The notes under the pieces were generated by a model. The model was not told where the DNA came from. It worked only from the letters and a program-made list of their open reading frames with translations, and ran no database searches. A DNA stretch of 64,000 bases from assembly GCF_018069895.1 (NCBI RefSeq), contig NZ_JAGQDH010000005.1, forward strand, positions 62,001-126,000. The letters are read 5' to 3'. Below, one piece after another: positions 25,900 through 36,230 of this stretch (position 1 is its first letter; each line of letters starts with the position of its first letter). Source of the DNA: Roseovarius autotrophicus. Its GTDB lineage: Bacteria; Pseudomonadota; Alphaproteobacteria; Rhodobacterales; Rhodobacteraceae. The position numbers were made by a program, and so were the translations under genes.

Positions 25900-27342
25900 A
25901 TGGCGGATATGACGGCGCTCGATTTCACGGTTCTCATCGGGATCGCTCTCGTGCTCTCGCTGGTGGTGGTCTGGATCTCGGGGCTGATGCCTGACCGCCG
26001 TGCACATCCTGCGCCGATGGAACCGGGAACCACGAGACACTTTCTTTTTCGCGATGGTGCGCTTGTCGATACCGATGTGGCTGAGTTCACCCTGCCGGAG
26101 CCGCAAGACGCGGATGAAAGCGACTGGCTCCGTTTTCGCCGCTGGCTTGCCCCGCGCTTTGACCTGCCCGAGACCGTCGAGAACGGGAAAACCCTGCAAG
26201 ATGGTGCCGCCCGCCTTGCGCTCGTCTTGCAGGGTGCAACCCTGCGCGTCACCCTGTCGGATCCCGAAACCTGCGCCGTTGCGCGCCACGACCTGCTTCA
26301 TCGCCTGTCCGAGGCCACGCAGCAGGGCGCCGCCCTCATGGCCGCGCCCCTGCCGATGTGGCTGCGCGATCCCTCGGGGCGCATACGGTGCGAAAACCGG
26401 GCCGCAAGCACCCTGTCAGCGCCTGACCGCGCAGAGCTTCTTGCTGCCACCGTTCCGGGGCGCATCGCTCTCGAATCGCCGTCACGCTGGTATGACATGA
26501 CCATCGAGACGCAGAACCACGGCCAGATCCACTATGCCCGCGACGTCACCGCCAGCGTTCTTGCCGAGCAGGCCCAGCGCGATTTCATCCGCACACTTGG
26601 CAAGACCTTTGCAGACCTGCCCACCGGTCTTGCGATCTTTGATCGCAACAGATCGTTGGCGATGTTCAACCCGGCGCTCGTCGATCTGACCGGCCTCGAT
26701 CCCGTGTTTCTCAGCGCGCGCCCCGGTATCCTCGACTTTTTCGACACGCTGCGCGATCGGCAGGTCATGCCCGAGCCAAGGAACTATGCGAACTGGCGCA
26801 CACAGATCGACGCAATGATCCGCGCCGCCGATGACGGCCAGTATCAGGACGTCTGGAGCCTCGTGAACGGAAGAACCTATCGTGTCACAGGGCGGCCACA
26901 CCCCAACGGTGCCGTTGCCTTTCTCTTTGCCGATATCTCTGACGAGGTGGCCGTCACCCGCGATCAGCGCATCGCCCTGGATCTCAGACAGGCCGCGCTG
27001 GACCGCGTAGAAGAAGCTGTGGCCGTGCTGGCGAGGGATGGCGCGCTGCTGTTCTGCAACCGCCGCTTCGCCTTGCTGACACGCCTCGCCCCCGAGGCGC
27101 GCACGGGCCTCGCGCTGCCCGATCTGCTGGCCATCTGCCGCACCCGTTTTCCGCGCGCGACGCTCTGGCAAAGCGTCGAGGACCGGATCCGGGCCGGGGC
27201 CGTGTCGGCCTTTGCCGAAAGCGCGATGCTCGACCACGGCACGCGTCTTGCGGTGCGGTTGATGCCTCTTGGACAGGGGCGGGCGCTGCTCTCGCTCCAC
27301 CATGTCCCCGCGCATGTCCAGCCAGGCGCGTTGACGGCCTGA
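25900..27342 (+). CDS. Membrane-anchored PAS-domain protein without kinase domain
   Basis: A 480-residue protein. One membrane helix at about residues 8-28 is followed by a cytoplasmic region with PAS-like modules near 148-225, 230-340 (DLPTGLAIFDRNRSLAMFNP) and 355-460 (VEEAVAVLARDGALLFCNRR), of the PAS_7 type. Such modules usually precede a histidine kinase, but here the chain ends after the last PAS with no H-box or ATPase motif. It starts 75 bases after regB in the same direction. A role as a sensory partner or degenerate kinase is possible; function unknown. Confidence 0.75.
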   Translation: MADMTALDFTVLIGIALVLSLVVVWISGLMPDRRAHPAPMEPGTTRHFLFRDGALVDTDVAEFTLPEPQDADESDWLRFRRWLAPRFDLPETVENGKTLQDGAARLALVLQGATLRVTLSDPETCAVARHDLLHRLSEATQQGAALMAAPLPMWLRDPSGRIRCENRAASTLSAPDRAELLAATVPGRIALESPSRWYDMTIETQNHGQIHYARDVTASVLAEQAQRDFIRTLGKTFADLPTGLAIFDRNRSLAMFNPALVDLTGLDPVFLSARPGILDFFDTLRDRQVMPEPRNYANWRTQIDAMIRAADDGQYQDVWSLVNGRTYRVTGRPHPNGAVAFLFADISDEVAVTRDQRIALDLRQAALDRVEEAVAVLARDGALLFCNRRFALLTRLAPEARTGLALPDLLAICRTRFPRATLWQSVEDRIRAGAVSAFAESAMLDHGTRLAVRLMPLGQGRALLSLHHVPAHVQPGALTA

Positions 27343-27389
27343 CGGCGCATCCGGCTTGCAGGCGGCGGCGGGGCGTGTAGTGTCGCGCC

Positions 27390-27866
27390 ATGTCCACCCT
27401 GAGCCGCACCCTTGCCCTTGCCAGCCCCACCAAAACATGTGCGCTGGCCCGGCACCTCGGAGGCCGCCTCCGGCCCGGCGACGTGCTGTTGCTTTCGGGG
27501 GGTGTCGGCGCAGGCAAGACCCATTTCGCGCGCTGCCTGATCCAGAGTCTCCTGACCACCCCCGAGGATGTGCCCTCGCCGACCTACACGCTGGTGCAGA
27601 CCTATCCCGGCACCACGGCCGAGATCTGGCACGCCGATCTCTACCGCCTCACCGATCCGGTGGAGTTGGTCGAGCTTGGCCTGACCGAGGCATTCGAAAC
27701 CGCCATCTGCCTTGTCGAATGGCCCGATCGTCTGGGCGAACTGGCCCCCGAAACCGCCCTCTTGCTCGATTTCGCTCCCGGCGACGCGCTTGAGGCGCGC
27801 CGCCTCACCCTGCGCTGGAGCGATCCGCGCTGGACCGCCTTGTTGCAAGAGATCGCCCATGCCTGA
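27390..27866 (+). CDS. tsaE: tRNA threonylcarbamoyladenosine ATPase TsaE
   Basis: A 158-residue P-loop ATPase that works with TsaB and TsaD to make the t6A37 modification of ANN-decoding tRNAs. Walker A is SGGVGAGKTHFAR; PSPTYTLVQTYP and EIWHADLYRL are family signatures with the conserved acidic residue, and LVEWPDRLG is the Walker-B-like end. It overlaps the next gene amgK by 8 bases and starts a five-gene run ending in addA. Confidence 0.95.
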   Translation: MSTLSRTLALASPTKTCALARHLGGRLRPGDVLLLSGGVGAGKTHFARCLIQSLLTTPEDVPSPTYTLVQTYPGTTAEIWHADLYRLTDPVELVELGLTEAFETAICLVEWPDRLGELAPETALLLDFAPGDALEARRLTLRWSDPRWTALLQEIAHA

Positions 27867-28869
27867 CCGCAGCACCGACATCGCCGCTTTCCTTTCCGCT
27901 GTCGGGTGGGCCGATGCGGGGGCGCGCCCGCTCGCGGGCGACGCCTCGAACCGCCGCTACCTGCGCCTCACCCGGCCCGATGGCATCCGCGCGGTCCTGA
28001 TGGACGCCCCCGCCGAACGCGGCGAAGACGTGCGCCCCTTTCTGCGCATCGCGCGCCACCTCTCGGCTCTGGGCCTTTCGTCGCCCGCGATCCTTGCCGA
28101 GGATACCCGCGCTGGCCTCCTGCTTCTCGAAGATCTGGGCGACGCCCTTTTTGCCCGCGTCGTGGAAGCCCACCCAGAGATGGAAGTGCCCCTTTACGAG
28201 GCCGCCGCCGACCTTCTGGCAGAGTTGCACCGCCACGCGCCGCCCAAAGGACTGGCGTGCTACACGCCCGCGCTCATGGCCGATCTGGCGAGCCTTGCCT
28301 TCGACTGGTATCGCCCCGGCGCGACCGGCAGAGACAGCCCCGCAAGAAACCGCTTTCACGCCGAAACAGAGACTGTTCTGGCTGCGCTCCCCGACACTGA
28401 CAGCGTTCTGATCCAGCGCGATTACCACGCCGAGAACCTGCTCTGGCTGCCCGAACGCGACGGCATCGCCCGCGTCGGGTTGCTCGATTTCCAGGATGCG
28501 ATGCGCGGTCATCCGGCTTATGATCTTGTCTCGGTGCTGCAAGACGCCCGCCGCGACGTGACACCCACCCTCGCCGAAACCATGGTCGCGCGCTACATCG
28601 ACGCGACAGGGACCAACGCGCAAGACTTCATCACCGCCTACCATTGCCTCGGCGCGCAACGAAACCTGCGGATTCTCGGGGTCTTTGCCCGGCTCTGTCT
28701 GCGCGACGGCAAGCCGCATTACATCGATCTTATCCCCCGCGTCTGGCATCACCTCCTCCACGACCTGTGCCACCCTGCGCTCTCCGATCTGGCAGACCTG
28801 ATACAGACAGAGCTCCCGGCACCAACGCCCGCGATTCTCGCCCACCTCAAATCCCGGTGCGCCGCATGA
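27859..28869 (+). CDS. amgK: N-acetylmuramate/N-acetylglucosamine kinase AmgK
   Basis: A 336-residue APH-fold kinase. GDASNRRYLRL forms the N-lobe start, LLLEDLGDALFA the hinge, RDYHAENLLW the catalytic loop and GLLDFQDAMRGHPAYDL the metal site. AmgK phosphorylates the anomeric position of MurNAc and GlcNAc in cell-wall recycling, feeding MurU, which follows with an ATGA overlap; this pairing supports the assignment over other APH kinases. The ATG at 27859 overlaps the tsaE end by 8 bases; the open frame upstream is a tsaE shadow. Confidence 0.92.
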   Translation: MPDRSTDIAAFLSAVGWADAGARPLAGDASNRRYLRLTRPDGIRAVLMDAPAERGEDVRPFLRIARHLSALGLSSPAILAEDTRAGLLLLEDLGDALFARVVEAHPEMEVPLYEAAADLLAELHRHAPPKGLACYTPALMADLASLAFDWYRPGATGRDSPARNRFHAETETVLAALPDTDSVLIQRDYHAENLLWLPERDGIARVGLLDFQDAMRGHPAYDLVSVLQDARRDVTPTLAETMVARYIDATGTNAQDFITAYHCLGAQRNLRILGVFARLCLRDGKPHYIDLIPRVWHHLLHDLCHPALSDLADLIQTELPAPTPAILAHLKSRCAA

Positions 28870-29555
28870 CGTTTCCGGTGATGGTCTTCGCCGCCGGATT
28901 CGGCACCCGCATGGGAAAGCTGACGCAGAACCGGCCCAAGCCCCTGATCAGGGTGGCGGGGCGCGCGCTGATCGATCATGCGCTCGATGTCGTGGACGGT
29001 TATGCGCCCCCCCGCACCGTGGTGAACCTCCACTACTTGCCCGAGCAGATCCGTTCCCATCTCAAGGGGCGCGACCTGCTCTTTTCCCTTGAGACGCCCG
29101 AGATTCTCGAAACCGGCGGCGGTCTGCGTGCGGCACTGCCGCTGCTTGGCCCCGGCCCGGTCTTTACCATGAATTCCGACGCCGTCTGGCGTGGGCCAAA
29201 CCCGCTCAGCCACATGACAGGCTTTTGGGATGCCAGCCGCATGGACGCGCTGCTCCTCTGCATCCCGCCCGAAAACGCCATTGGCCACACGGGCGCGGGC
29301 GACTTCACGCACGCGCCTGACGGGCGGCTCTCCCGCGGGCCCGGCGTCGTCTATTCCGGCGTGCAGATCATCGCGCCCGGCCATCTTCACGCCATCCCCG
29401 AGACCAGCTTTTCGCTCAACCGCGTCTGGGACAGCATCGCCGCAAAGGGCCGCCTTTTCGGCACCACCTATCCCGGCCAGTGGTGCGATGTGGGCCGCCC
29501 CGAGGGAATCCCGCTGGCCAAGTCTCTGCTGGAATTGGGCCATGTTCGAGACTGA
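28866..29555 (+). CDS. murU: N-acetylmuramate-1-phosphate uridylyltransferase MurU
   Basis: A 229-residue nucleotidyltransferase. FAAGFGTRMGKLTQNRPKPL is the nucleotide-binding signature with the lysine for catalysis; ETGGGLRAALPLLG and VFTMNSDAVW give the uridine- and metal-binding parts. It converts MurNAc-1-phosphate to UDP-MurNAc, bypassing the fosfomycin-sensitive MurA step. ATG overlaps the amgK stop by 4 bases, and the end overlaps addB by 14. Length matches the Pseudomonas enzyme. Confidence 0.92.
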   Translation: MTFPVMVFAAGFGTRMGKLTQNRPKPLIRVAGRALIDHALDVVDGYAPPRTVVNLHYLPEQIRSHLKGRDLLFSLETPEILETGGGLRAALPLLGPGPVFTMNSDAVWRGPNPLSHMTGFWDASRMDALLLCIPPENAIGHTGAGDFTHAPDGRLSRGPGVVYSGVQIIAPGHLHAIPETSFSLNRVWDSIAAKGRLFGTTYPGQWCDVGRPEGIPLAKSLLELGHVRD

Positions 29556-32481
29556 TTCACAACCCCATGTCTTTGCCCTCGCCCCCGGCGTGGATTTCCC
29601 GAGCGCCTTCGTTGACGGGCTGCGCGCGCGGCTTGGAAAGGCCCCGCCCGAGGCGCTCGCCCGTGTGCAGATCATCGTCAACACCCGCCGCATGGCCCGC
29701 CGCCTGCACGAGATCTTCGACGCAGGGCCACCTTGCCTGTTGCCGCGCATCGGCCTTGTCACCGATCTCGGCGAGAGCTGGGATCTGGCCCATCTGCCGC
29801 CGCCCGCCCCGCGCCTGCGGCGGCGGCTCGAACTGGTGCAACTGATCACCGCACTGATCGACCACCAGCCCGACCTTGCCCCCCGCAGCGCCGCCTTCGA
29901 CCTCGCCGACAGCCTGGCCGCACTGATGGACGAAATGCATGGCGAAGGTGTTGCGCCCGAGGCCATCGACGCGCTCGACATCACCGATCAATCCGGCCAT
30001 TGGGCGCGGATCAAGGCGTTTCTGGGCATTGTCAGACCCTATTTCGACGAGGCCGCCACAGCGCCCGACCCAGAGACCCGGCAACGCATGGTGATTGAAC
30101 GGCTCATCGTTCGCTGGCAGGAGGCACCGCCGCCGCATCCGGTGATCGTCGCGGGCTCGACAGGCTCGCGCGGGGCGACACAGCTTCTGATGCAGGCGGT
30201 GGCAAAGCTGCCGCAGGGGGCCGTGGTCCTGCCCGGTTTCGATTTCGACGCGCCCGCCGCCGTCTGGGCGGCGCTCGCCGATCCGCTCATCTCTGAAGAC
30301 CACCCGCAATTCCGCTTCGCCCGTTTCGCCGAGGGCGCGGGCATCGCCCCCACCGCAATCCGCCCCTGGACCGATGCGCCGCCGCCCAATCCCGCGCGCA
30401 ACCGGCTCATGTCGCTCGCGCTCCGCCCCGCGCCCGTCACCGATCAATGGCTGCGCGACGGGCCCACGCTCGCCGACATTCCCACCGCGATGGAGACGGT
30501 CACCCTGATCGAGGCGCAAAGCACGCGGCAAGAGGCGCTCGCCATCGCCATGCGCCTCCGGCAAGCCGCCGAGGACGGCGCGATTGCGACCCTCATCACG
30601 CCCGATCGTACGCTTGGCCGTCAGGTTGCCGCCGCGCTCGACCGCTGGCGCATCCGCCCCGATGACAGCGCGGGCCAACCGTTGCACCTCTCGCCTCCCG
30701 GTCGCCTGTTGCGCCATGTGGCCGAGATCTTCGCCAACCGGCTCAGCGCCGAAGCGCTTCTTACCCTACTCAAGCATCCGCTCACCCATCAGGGAGACGG
30801 GCGCGGCGCGCATCACCACCTGACCGCGCGGCTTGAATTGCACCTGCGCCGTCACGGCCCACCCTACCCCGACGCCAAGAGTCTGCGCGCCTGGGGCGAA
30901 ACCCGGACCGAGCCGCTCGCTGCCGACTGGGTGCGGTGGCTCTGCTCCTGTTTCACCGGACGCGACAGACCGGGCGACCGCCCGTTGGCCGAGCGCGTGA
31001 CCGAACATCTCCGGCTTGCCAACCATATCGCGCGCGGCTGCCGGGGCGAGGGCAGCGGCACCCTGTGGGAACGCGAGGCGGGCGAGGAGGCACAGGCGGC
31101 GATGGACGAACTCGTCGCCGAGGCCGCCCATGGCGGCCCGATCTCAGCCATGGATTACGCGCACCTGTTCCATTCCCTCCTCAGGAACCGAGAGGTGCGC
31201 GACCCAAACGAACCGCACCCGCAGATCCGTATCTGGGGCACGCTGGAGGCCCGTGTTCAGGGTTGCGATCTGCTCATTCTCGGCGGCCTCAACGAGGGCA
31301 CCTGGCCGCAGAGCGCCGCGCCCGATCCCTGGCTCAACCGCGCCCTGCGCGCGCAGGCGGGGCTTCTGCTCCCCGAGCGGCGCATCGGCCTTCAAGCGCA
31401 TGACTTCCAGCAGGCCGTGGCCGCACGCGAGATCTGGTTGACCCGCTCCGTGCGCTCGGCGGATGCGCAAACGGTGGTGTCGCGATGGCTCAATCGGGTT
31501 CAGAACCTGCTTGAAGGGCTGCCTGGACAGCACGGCCCCCAAACTCTTGCCGCCATGCGCGCGCGGGGGCAGGCGTGGCTCGCCCGCGCCGCGCAACTGG
31601 AAGAACCGGGAGAAACGCCCCGCGTCCTGCGCCCCGCGCCCTGCCCACCCGTGGCGCTGCGCCCCGACCGGCTCTCGGTCACCGAGATCAAGACGCTGAT
31701 CCGCGACCCTTACGCAATCTATGCGCGCCATATCCTCGGGCTTCGCCCGCTTGATCCGCTAATGAAGCTGCCAGATGCGCTGATGCGCGGCACGGTGCTG
31801 CACACGATCATGGAGCGCGTCATCACCGAAACGCGCGACGATCCCGAACGGCTGACCACAGAGACACTTTTGGCCACAACAGAGACTGTTCTGAGCCAGA
31901 CCGTCCCCTGGGCCGAGGCCCGTGCGCTCTGGCTTGCCCGGATCGAGCGGGTGGCGGACTGGTTCGTCCAGGGCGAGATGGCGCGCCGTCTTGTGGCCCG
32001 GCCCGCTGCCATCGAACGGCGCGGCGCGCTCGTCCTGCAAACACCGCCCTTCACCCTCACCGCCAAGGCCGACCGCATCGACATCGACCCGCACGGGCGC
32101 GCGCTGATCTACGATTACAAGACCGGCACGCCACCCTCGAACAAGGAACAGGTGCATTTCGACAAGCAGCTCCTGCTCGAGGCCGCCATGGCCGAACGCG
32201 GCGATTTCGACGATCTCGGGCCCCTGCCCGTGCTGCGCGCCGCCTATATCGGCATGGGCGGCACGCCGGGCGTGATCGACGCGCCGCTTGATGAGACGCC
32301 GATCGCACAGATCGTCGCCGAATTGGCGGAACTGATCGCCGCCTATGCCGCACCTGACAAAGGCTATGTCGCCCGCCGCGCCCCGCGCAACGACACCGAT
32401 CGCGGCAATTACGATCAGCTTGCCCGCTTTGGGGAATGGGATATCACGGATCCGCCCGCGCCCGAAAGAGTCGGCCCATGA
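29542..32481 (+). CDS. addB: Double-strand break repair helicase-nuclease subunit AddB
   Basis: A 979-residue subunit of AddAB, which resects double-strand breaks for RecA loading. The first 400 residues are the degenerate helicase-like part (IIVNTRRMARRL, VIVAGSTGSRGATQLL) without a good Walker A. ILGGLNEGTWP near 570 is a family motif. The C-terminal nuclease domain has RGTVLHTIMER and ALIYDYKTGTPPS, the PD-(D/E)xK core. Start at 29542 overlaps murU by 14 bases; the frame runs upstream as shadow. ATGA overlap joins it to addA. Confidence 0.95.
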   Translation: MFETDSQPHVFALAPGVDFPSAFVDGLRARLGKAPPEALARVQIIVNTRRMARRLHEIFDAGPPCLLPRIGLVTDLGESWDLAHLPPPAPRLRRRLELVQLITALIDHQPDLAPRSAAFDLADSLAALMDEMHGEGVAPEAIDALDITDQSGHWARIKAFLGIVRPYFDEAATAPDPETRQRMVIERLIVRWQEAPPPHPVIVAGSTGSRGATQLLMQAVAKLPQGAVVLPGFDFDAPAAVWAALADPLISEDHPQFRFARFAEGAGIAPTAIRPWTDAPPPNPARNRLMSLALRPAPVTDQWLRDGPTLADIPTAMETVTLIEAQSTRQEALAIAMRLRQAAEDGAIATLITPDRTLGRQVAAALDRWRIRPDDSAGQPLHLSPPGRLLRHVAEIFANRLSAEALLTLLKHPLTHQGDGRGAHHHLTARLELHLRRHGPPYPDAKSLRAWGETRTEPLAADWVRWLCSCFTGRDRPGDRPLAERVTEHLRLANHIARGCRGEGSGTLWEREAGEEAQAAMDELVAEAAHGGPISAMDYAHLFHSLLRNREVRDPNEPHPQIRIWGTLEARVQGCDLLILGGLNEGTWPQSAAPDPWLNRALRAQAGLLLPERRIGLQAHDFQQAVAAREIWLTRSVRSADAQTVVSRWLNRVQNLLEGLPGQHGPQTLAAMRARGQAWLARAAQLEEPGETPRVLRPAPCPPVALRPDRLSVTEIKTLIRDPYAIYARHILGLRPLDPLMKLPDALMRGTVLHTIMERVITETRDDPERLTTETLLATTETVLSQTVPWAEARALWLARIERVADWFVQGEMARRLVARPAAIERRGALVLQTPPFTLTAKADRIDIDPHGRALIYDYKTGTPPSNKEQVHFDKQLLLEAAMAERGDFDDLGPLPVLRAAYIGMGGTPGVIDAPLDETPIAQIVAELAELIAAYAAPDKGYVARRAPRNDTDRGNYDQLARFGEWDITDPPAPERVGP

Positions 32482-35400
32482 CCGACGCCGCTACCCTTGC
32501 CCAGCTCGCCGCCGCGCATCCGGATTGTTCCACCTGGCTTGCCGCCAATGCCGGATCGGGCAAGACGCGCGTTCTGACCGATCGGGTGGCGCGGCTGCTG
32601 CTCGATGGCGTGAACCCGCAACACATCCTCTGCCTGACCTATACCAAGGCCGCCGCCAGCGAGATGCAGAACCGGCTTTTCGCGCGGCTCGGCACCTGGG
32701 CGATGAAGCCCGACACCGCCTTGACCGACGCGCTGCGCGCACTCGGCCATGAGGGCACAATCGACGAGGCCGCGCTCCGCCGTGCGCGCTGCCTCTTTGC
32801 CCAGGCGATCGAGACGCCGGGCGGGCTGCGCATCCAGACCATCCACTCGTTCTGCGCCAGCCTGCTGCGCCGCTTTCCGCTAGAGGCGGGCGTCACGCCG
32901 CAATTCACCGAGATGGACGACCAGACCGCCCGCCTGCTGCGCGCCGAAATCGTCGAGCAAATCGCCGCCGGGCCGGAGGCAGGGCTGTTCTACGATGTGG
33001 CAAGGCACTATTCCGGTGAAACGCTGGATAAGTTCACCCTCGAAATCCTCCGCCATCAGGGCGGATTTGCGCAGACCCTGGACCGCGCCGCACTCTGCGC
33101 GCTCTTCGACCAGCCGGCGGATCTGAGCCGTGAGAGTGTCGTCGCGCAGGTATTTCTCGGCAACGAGCGCGCGCTGCTCGATCGGCTTTTGCCAACCTTG
33201 CGTGCAGGCTCCGCCAACGATGTGAAAGCGGCGGACAAACTTGCGCGCGGTGCCGCGCGCGACTTTTCCGCCTTGCCTGTGCTTGAGGATATATTCCTCA
33301 CCGGCAAAAGCGCGAAATCGCCGTTTTCCGCCAAGACAGGCTCTTTTCCGACGAAGGCAACCCAACAGGGTCTTGCCGCGATCATGCCCCAGATCGAGCA
33401 GTGGATGGCCCGTGTCGAGGCCGCGCGCGACACCCGTCTCGCCCTTCTCGCCGTCGAGCGCAGCACCGCGCTTCACGCTTTCGGCGCGGCCTTTATCAGA
33501 GCCTATTCCAGCTTAAAACAGCGGCGCGGACTGCTTGATTTTGACGATCTGATCCTGCGCGCCCGCGATCTTCTCACCAATCCAGCCGTCGCTGCCTGGG
33601 TGCTCTACCGGCTCGATGGCGGCATCGACCATATTCTTGTCGATGAGGCGCAGGACACCAGCCCCGTGCAATGGCAGGTGATCGAACGCCTGGCGCAGGA
33701 GTTCACCTCGGGTGTGGGGGCGCGCAGCAACATCCGGCGCACGATCTTTGTCGTAGGCGACCGCAAACAGTCGATCTATTCCTTTCAGGGGGCCGATCCG
33801 CGCGAGTTCGACCGGATGCAGCGCGAATTCGCCGCGCGCCTTGCGGAAACCGGAACACCGCTGCAATCGCGCCTGCTCGCCCATTCCTTCCGCTCCGCGC
33901 CCGCGATCCTCGCCACCGTCGATGCCACCTTTGAAGGCGCCGAGGAAAGCGGTTTTGCGCCGGATCAGAGCCATATTGCCTTTTTCGACACCCTCCCCGG
34001 CCGGGTTGATCTCTGGCCCGTGATCGGGAAACCCGAGACCGAGGATCCGCCCCCCTGGCACCTGCCGGTCGATATCCGGCGCGAGAGCCATCCCGCCGTT
34101 ATCCTCGCAGACCGGATCGCGACACATATCCGCGCCCTCATCGACGCGCGCACAGCCCTACCCGTGCGCGATGCCCCCGGCACGTTCCGCGCGATAACGG
34201 CGGGTGATGTGCTTATCCTCGTGCGCCGCCGCTCCGCGCTCTTTCACGAGATCATCCGCGCCTGCAAGGCCGCTGGCCTGCCCATCGCCGGGGCGGACCG
34301 CCTCAAGGTCGGCGGTGAACTCGCGGTGCGCGACATCGCGGCGCTGCTGTCTTTCCTCGCCACGCCCGAGGACGATCTTTCGCTGGCCACCGCGCTGCGC
34401 TCGCCGCTCTTTGGCTGGTCCGAGGGCGATCTTTTTGGCCTCGCGCAGGGCCGCGGCCCCCGCACGCTCTGGGAAGTGCTCCGCGAACGGCAGGATCATG
34501 CCGAAACGCTTGCCATTCTCAAGGACATGCAGGATCACGTCGATTTTCTGCGCCCCTACGAGCTGATCGAGCGTCTGCTGACCCGACACGATGGCCGCCG
34601 CCGCCTGCTCGCCCGGCTCGGGGTCGAGGCCGAGGATGGCATCGACGCGCTGCTGACGCAGGCGCTTGTCTATGAACAGCGCGCCATCGACAGCCTCACC
34701 GGGTTTCTGGTCTGGATGGAGACCGACGATCTGGAGATCAAGCGCCAGATGGACAGCGCCGGAGACCGTATCCGCGTGATGACGGTGCACGGGGCCAAGG
34801 GCTTGGAGGCCCCGGTGGTGATCCTGCCCGAAACCGGGGCCTGGAGGCTGCCCGATGCGCCCGAGATTGTCGCGCATGACGGCGTGCCGCTCTGGCGCGG
34901 CAAGGCCGACATCATGCCGCCGCTCATCGCCTCCGCCGTCGCCGCAGGCCGCGCTGCGCAACTGGCCGAGCGCGACCGGCTGCTTTACGTCGCCATGACA
35001 CGGGCCGAAACCTGGCTGATCGTCGCCGCCGCCGGTGATCTCGGCAAGGACGGGCTTGCATGGCACGACCGCGTGCGCTGCGGGATAGAGAGCGTGGGCG
35101 CCAGGGAGCAGACGTTTCCAACCGGCATCGGATTGCGGGTGGAAACCGGAGAATGGGCCGAAACAGTGTCTGCTACAGGACAGGCAGGCACGCCAGCTTC
35201 ACCGCCCCTTGCCGCGATGTTTCAGACCCACGCGCCCTTGCTCGACACGCCCAAACCCCTCACCCCCTCAGATCTCGGTGGGGCCAAGACACTCCCCGGA
35301 GAGCGTGGCCTTGACGAGGCCGCCGCCAAACGACGCGGGCGACAGATTCACCGTTTGCTGGAGCTGCTCCCCGATCTGCCCCGCCCGGACTGGCCCGAAA

Positions 35401-35831
35401 AAGCCGCACAGCTCTTTGCCTCCGGCCCCGAGGCTGCCGGACCCGAGGAAACGGCCCTGCTGCTGGCCGAGGCACAAAAAGTGCTCGACAATCCCAGCCT
35501 CGCGGCGCTGTTCACCGCCGACGCGCTGGCCGAAGTGCCGATCACCGCGCCTTTGGGCGAGAAACGGCTGCATGGCGTCATCGACCGGCTCATCATTGCC
35601 CCCGACCGTATCCTTGCCGTCGATTTCAAGACCAATGCCGAGGTGCCTGAACACGCCCATGACACGCCCGAGGCGCTGTTGCGGCAGATGGGGGCCTATG
35701 CCCATGCGCTTGCCCTCATCTACCCCGACCGCCGGATCGAGACCGCGCTGCTGTGGACCCGCACCGCCACGCTCATGCCCCTGCCACACGCTCTCGTGAC
35801 AGAGGCGCTCGCCCGCGCCGCCGGTCCTTGA
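32478..35831 (+). CDS. addA: Double-strand break repair helicase-nuclease subunit AddA
   Basis: A 1117-residue UvrD-type helicase with C-terminal nuclease. Walker A is AANAGSGKTRVLTDRV; motif II is LVDEAQDTSPVQW, motif III GDRKQSIYSFQGADP, motif V VMTVHGAKGLEAPVV and motif VI LLYVAMTRAETWL. The nuclease core is ILAVDFKTNAE near residue 1050. It is the motor of AddAB; with AddB it processes broken ends and may respond to a Chi-like sequence, unknown in this group. Start overlaps the addB stop by 4 bases. Confidence 0.96.
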   Translation: MTDAATLAQLAAAHPDCSTWLAANAGSGKTRVLTDRVARLLLDGVNPQHILCLTYTKAAASEMQNRLFARLGTWAMKPDTALTDALRALGHEGTIDEAALRRARCLFAQAIETPGGLRIQTIHSFCASLLRRFPLEAGVTPQFTEMDDQTARLLRAEIVEQIAAGPEAGLFYDVARHYSGETLDKFTLEILRHQGGFAQTLDRAALCALFDQPADLSRESVVAQVFLGNERALLDRLLPTLRAGSANDVKAADKLARGAARDFSALPVLEDIFLTGKSAKSPFSAKTGSFPTKATQQGLAAIMPQIEQWMARVEAARDTRLALLAVERSTALHAFGAAFIRAYSSLKQRRGLLDFDDLILRARDLLTNPAVAAWVLYRLDGGIDHILVDEAQDTSPVQWQVIERLAQEFTSGVGARSNIRRTIFVVGDRKQSIYSFQGADPREFDRMQREFAARLAETGTPLQSRLLAHSFRSAPAILATVDATFEGAEESGFAPDQSHIAFFDTLPGRVDLWPVIGKPETEDPPPWHLPVDIRRESHPAVILADRIATHIRALIDARTALPVRDAPGTFRAITAGDVLILVRRRSALFHEIIRACKAAGLPIAGADRLKVGGELAVRDIAALLSFLATPEDDLSLATALRSPLFGWSEGDLFGLAQGRGPRTLWEVLRERQDHAETLAILKDMQDHVDFLRPYELIERLLTRHDGRRRLLARLGVEAEDGIDALLTQALVYEQRAIDSLTGFLVWMETDDLEIKRQMDSAGDRIRVMTVHGAKGLEAPVVILPETGAWRLPDAPEIVAHDGVPLWRGKADIMPPLIASAVAAGRAAQLAERDRLLYVAMTRAETWLIVAAAGDLGKDGLAWHDRVRCGIESVGAREQTFPTGIGLRVETGEWAETVSATGQAGTPASPPLAAMFQTHAPLLDTPKPLTPSDLGGAKTLPGERGLDEAAAKRRGRQIHRLLELLPDLPRPDWPEKAAQLFASGPEAAGPEETALLLAEAQKVLDNPSLAALFTADALAEVPITAPLGEKRLHGVIDRLIIAPDRILAVDFKTNAEVPEHAHDTPEALLRQMGAYAHALALIYPDRRIETALLWTRTATLMPLPHALVTEALARAAGP

Positions 35832-35888
35832 CGCTGACGCCTGCGCTCCATAGGTTCCCCCCGAACGCCCGATCATAGGAGAGAGCCA

Positions 35889-36209
35889 ATGGCCACCGTC
35901 GCCGTAACCGATGCCACCTTCGACGCCGAGGTGAAGAATTCCGATATCCCCGTCGTGGTGGATTTCTGGGCCGAATGGTGTGGGCCCTGCAAACAGATCG
36001 GCCCCGCGCTTGAGGAACTGTCCAACGAGTTTCAGGGCAAGATCAAGGTCGTCAAGGTCGATGTTGATTCCAACCCCAATTCCGCCGTCGCCATGGGCGT
36101 GCGCGGCATCCCCGCGCTATTCATCTTCAAGAATGGCGAGGTCGTCTCCAATCGCGCTGGCGCCGCCCCCAAGGCCGCGCTGCAAAGCTGGATCGAAGAC
36201 AGCATCTGA
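35889..36209 (+). CDS. trxA: Thioredoxin TrxA
   Basis: A 106-residue thioredoxin. The redox motif WCGPCK (Cys31, Cys34) follows VDFWAEW, and the cis-proline lies in [19 protein letters not shown] lies upstream of the ATG. It reduces protein disulfides and serves ribonucleotide reductase. It sits 57 bases after addA, the usual alphaproteobacterial neighbour, and is followed by a strong terminator. Confidence 0.97.
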   Translation: MATVAVTDATFDAEVKNSDIPVVVDFWAEWCGPCKQIGPALEELSNEFQGKIKVVKVDVDSNPNSAVAMGVRGIPALFIFKNGEVVSNRAGAAPKAALQSWIEDSI

Positions 36210-36230
36210 ACCATCGCTTGCCGCTTGCCG

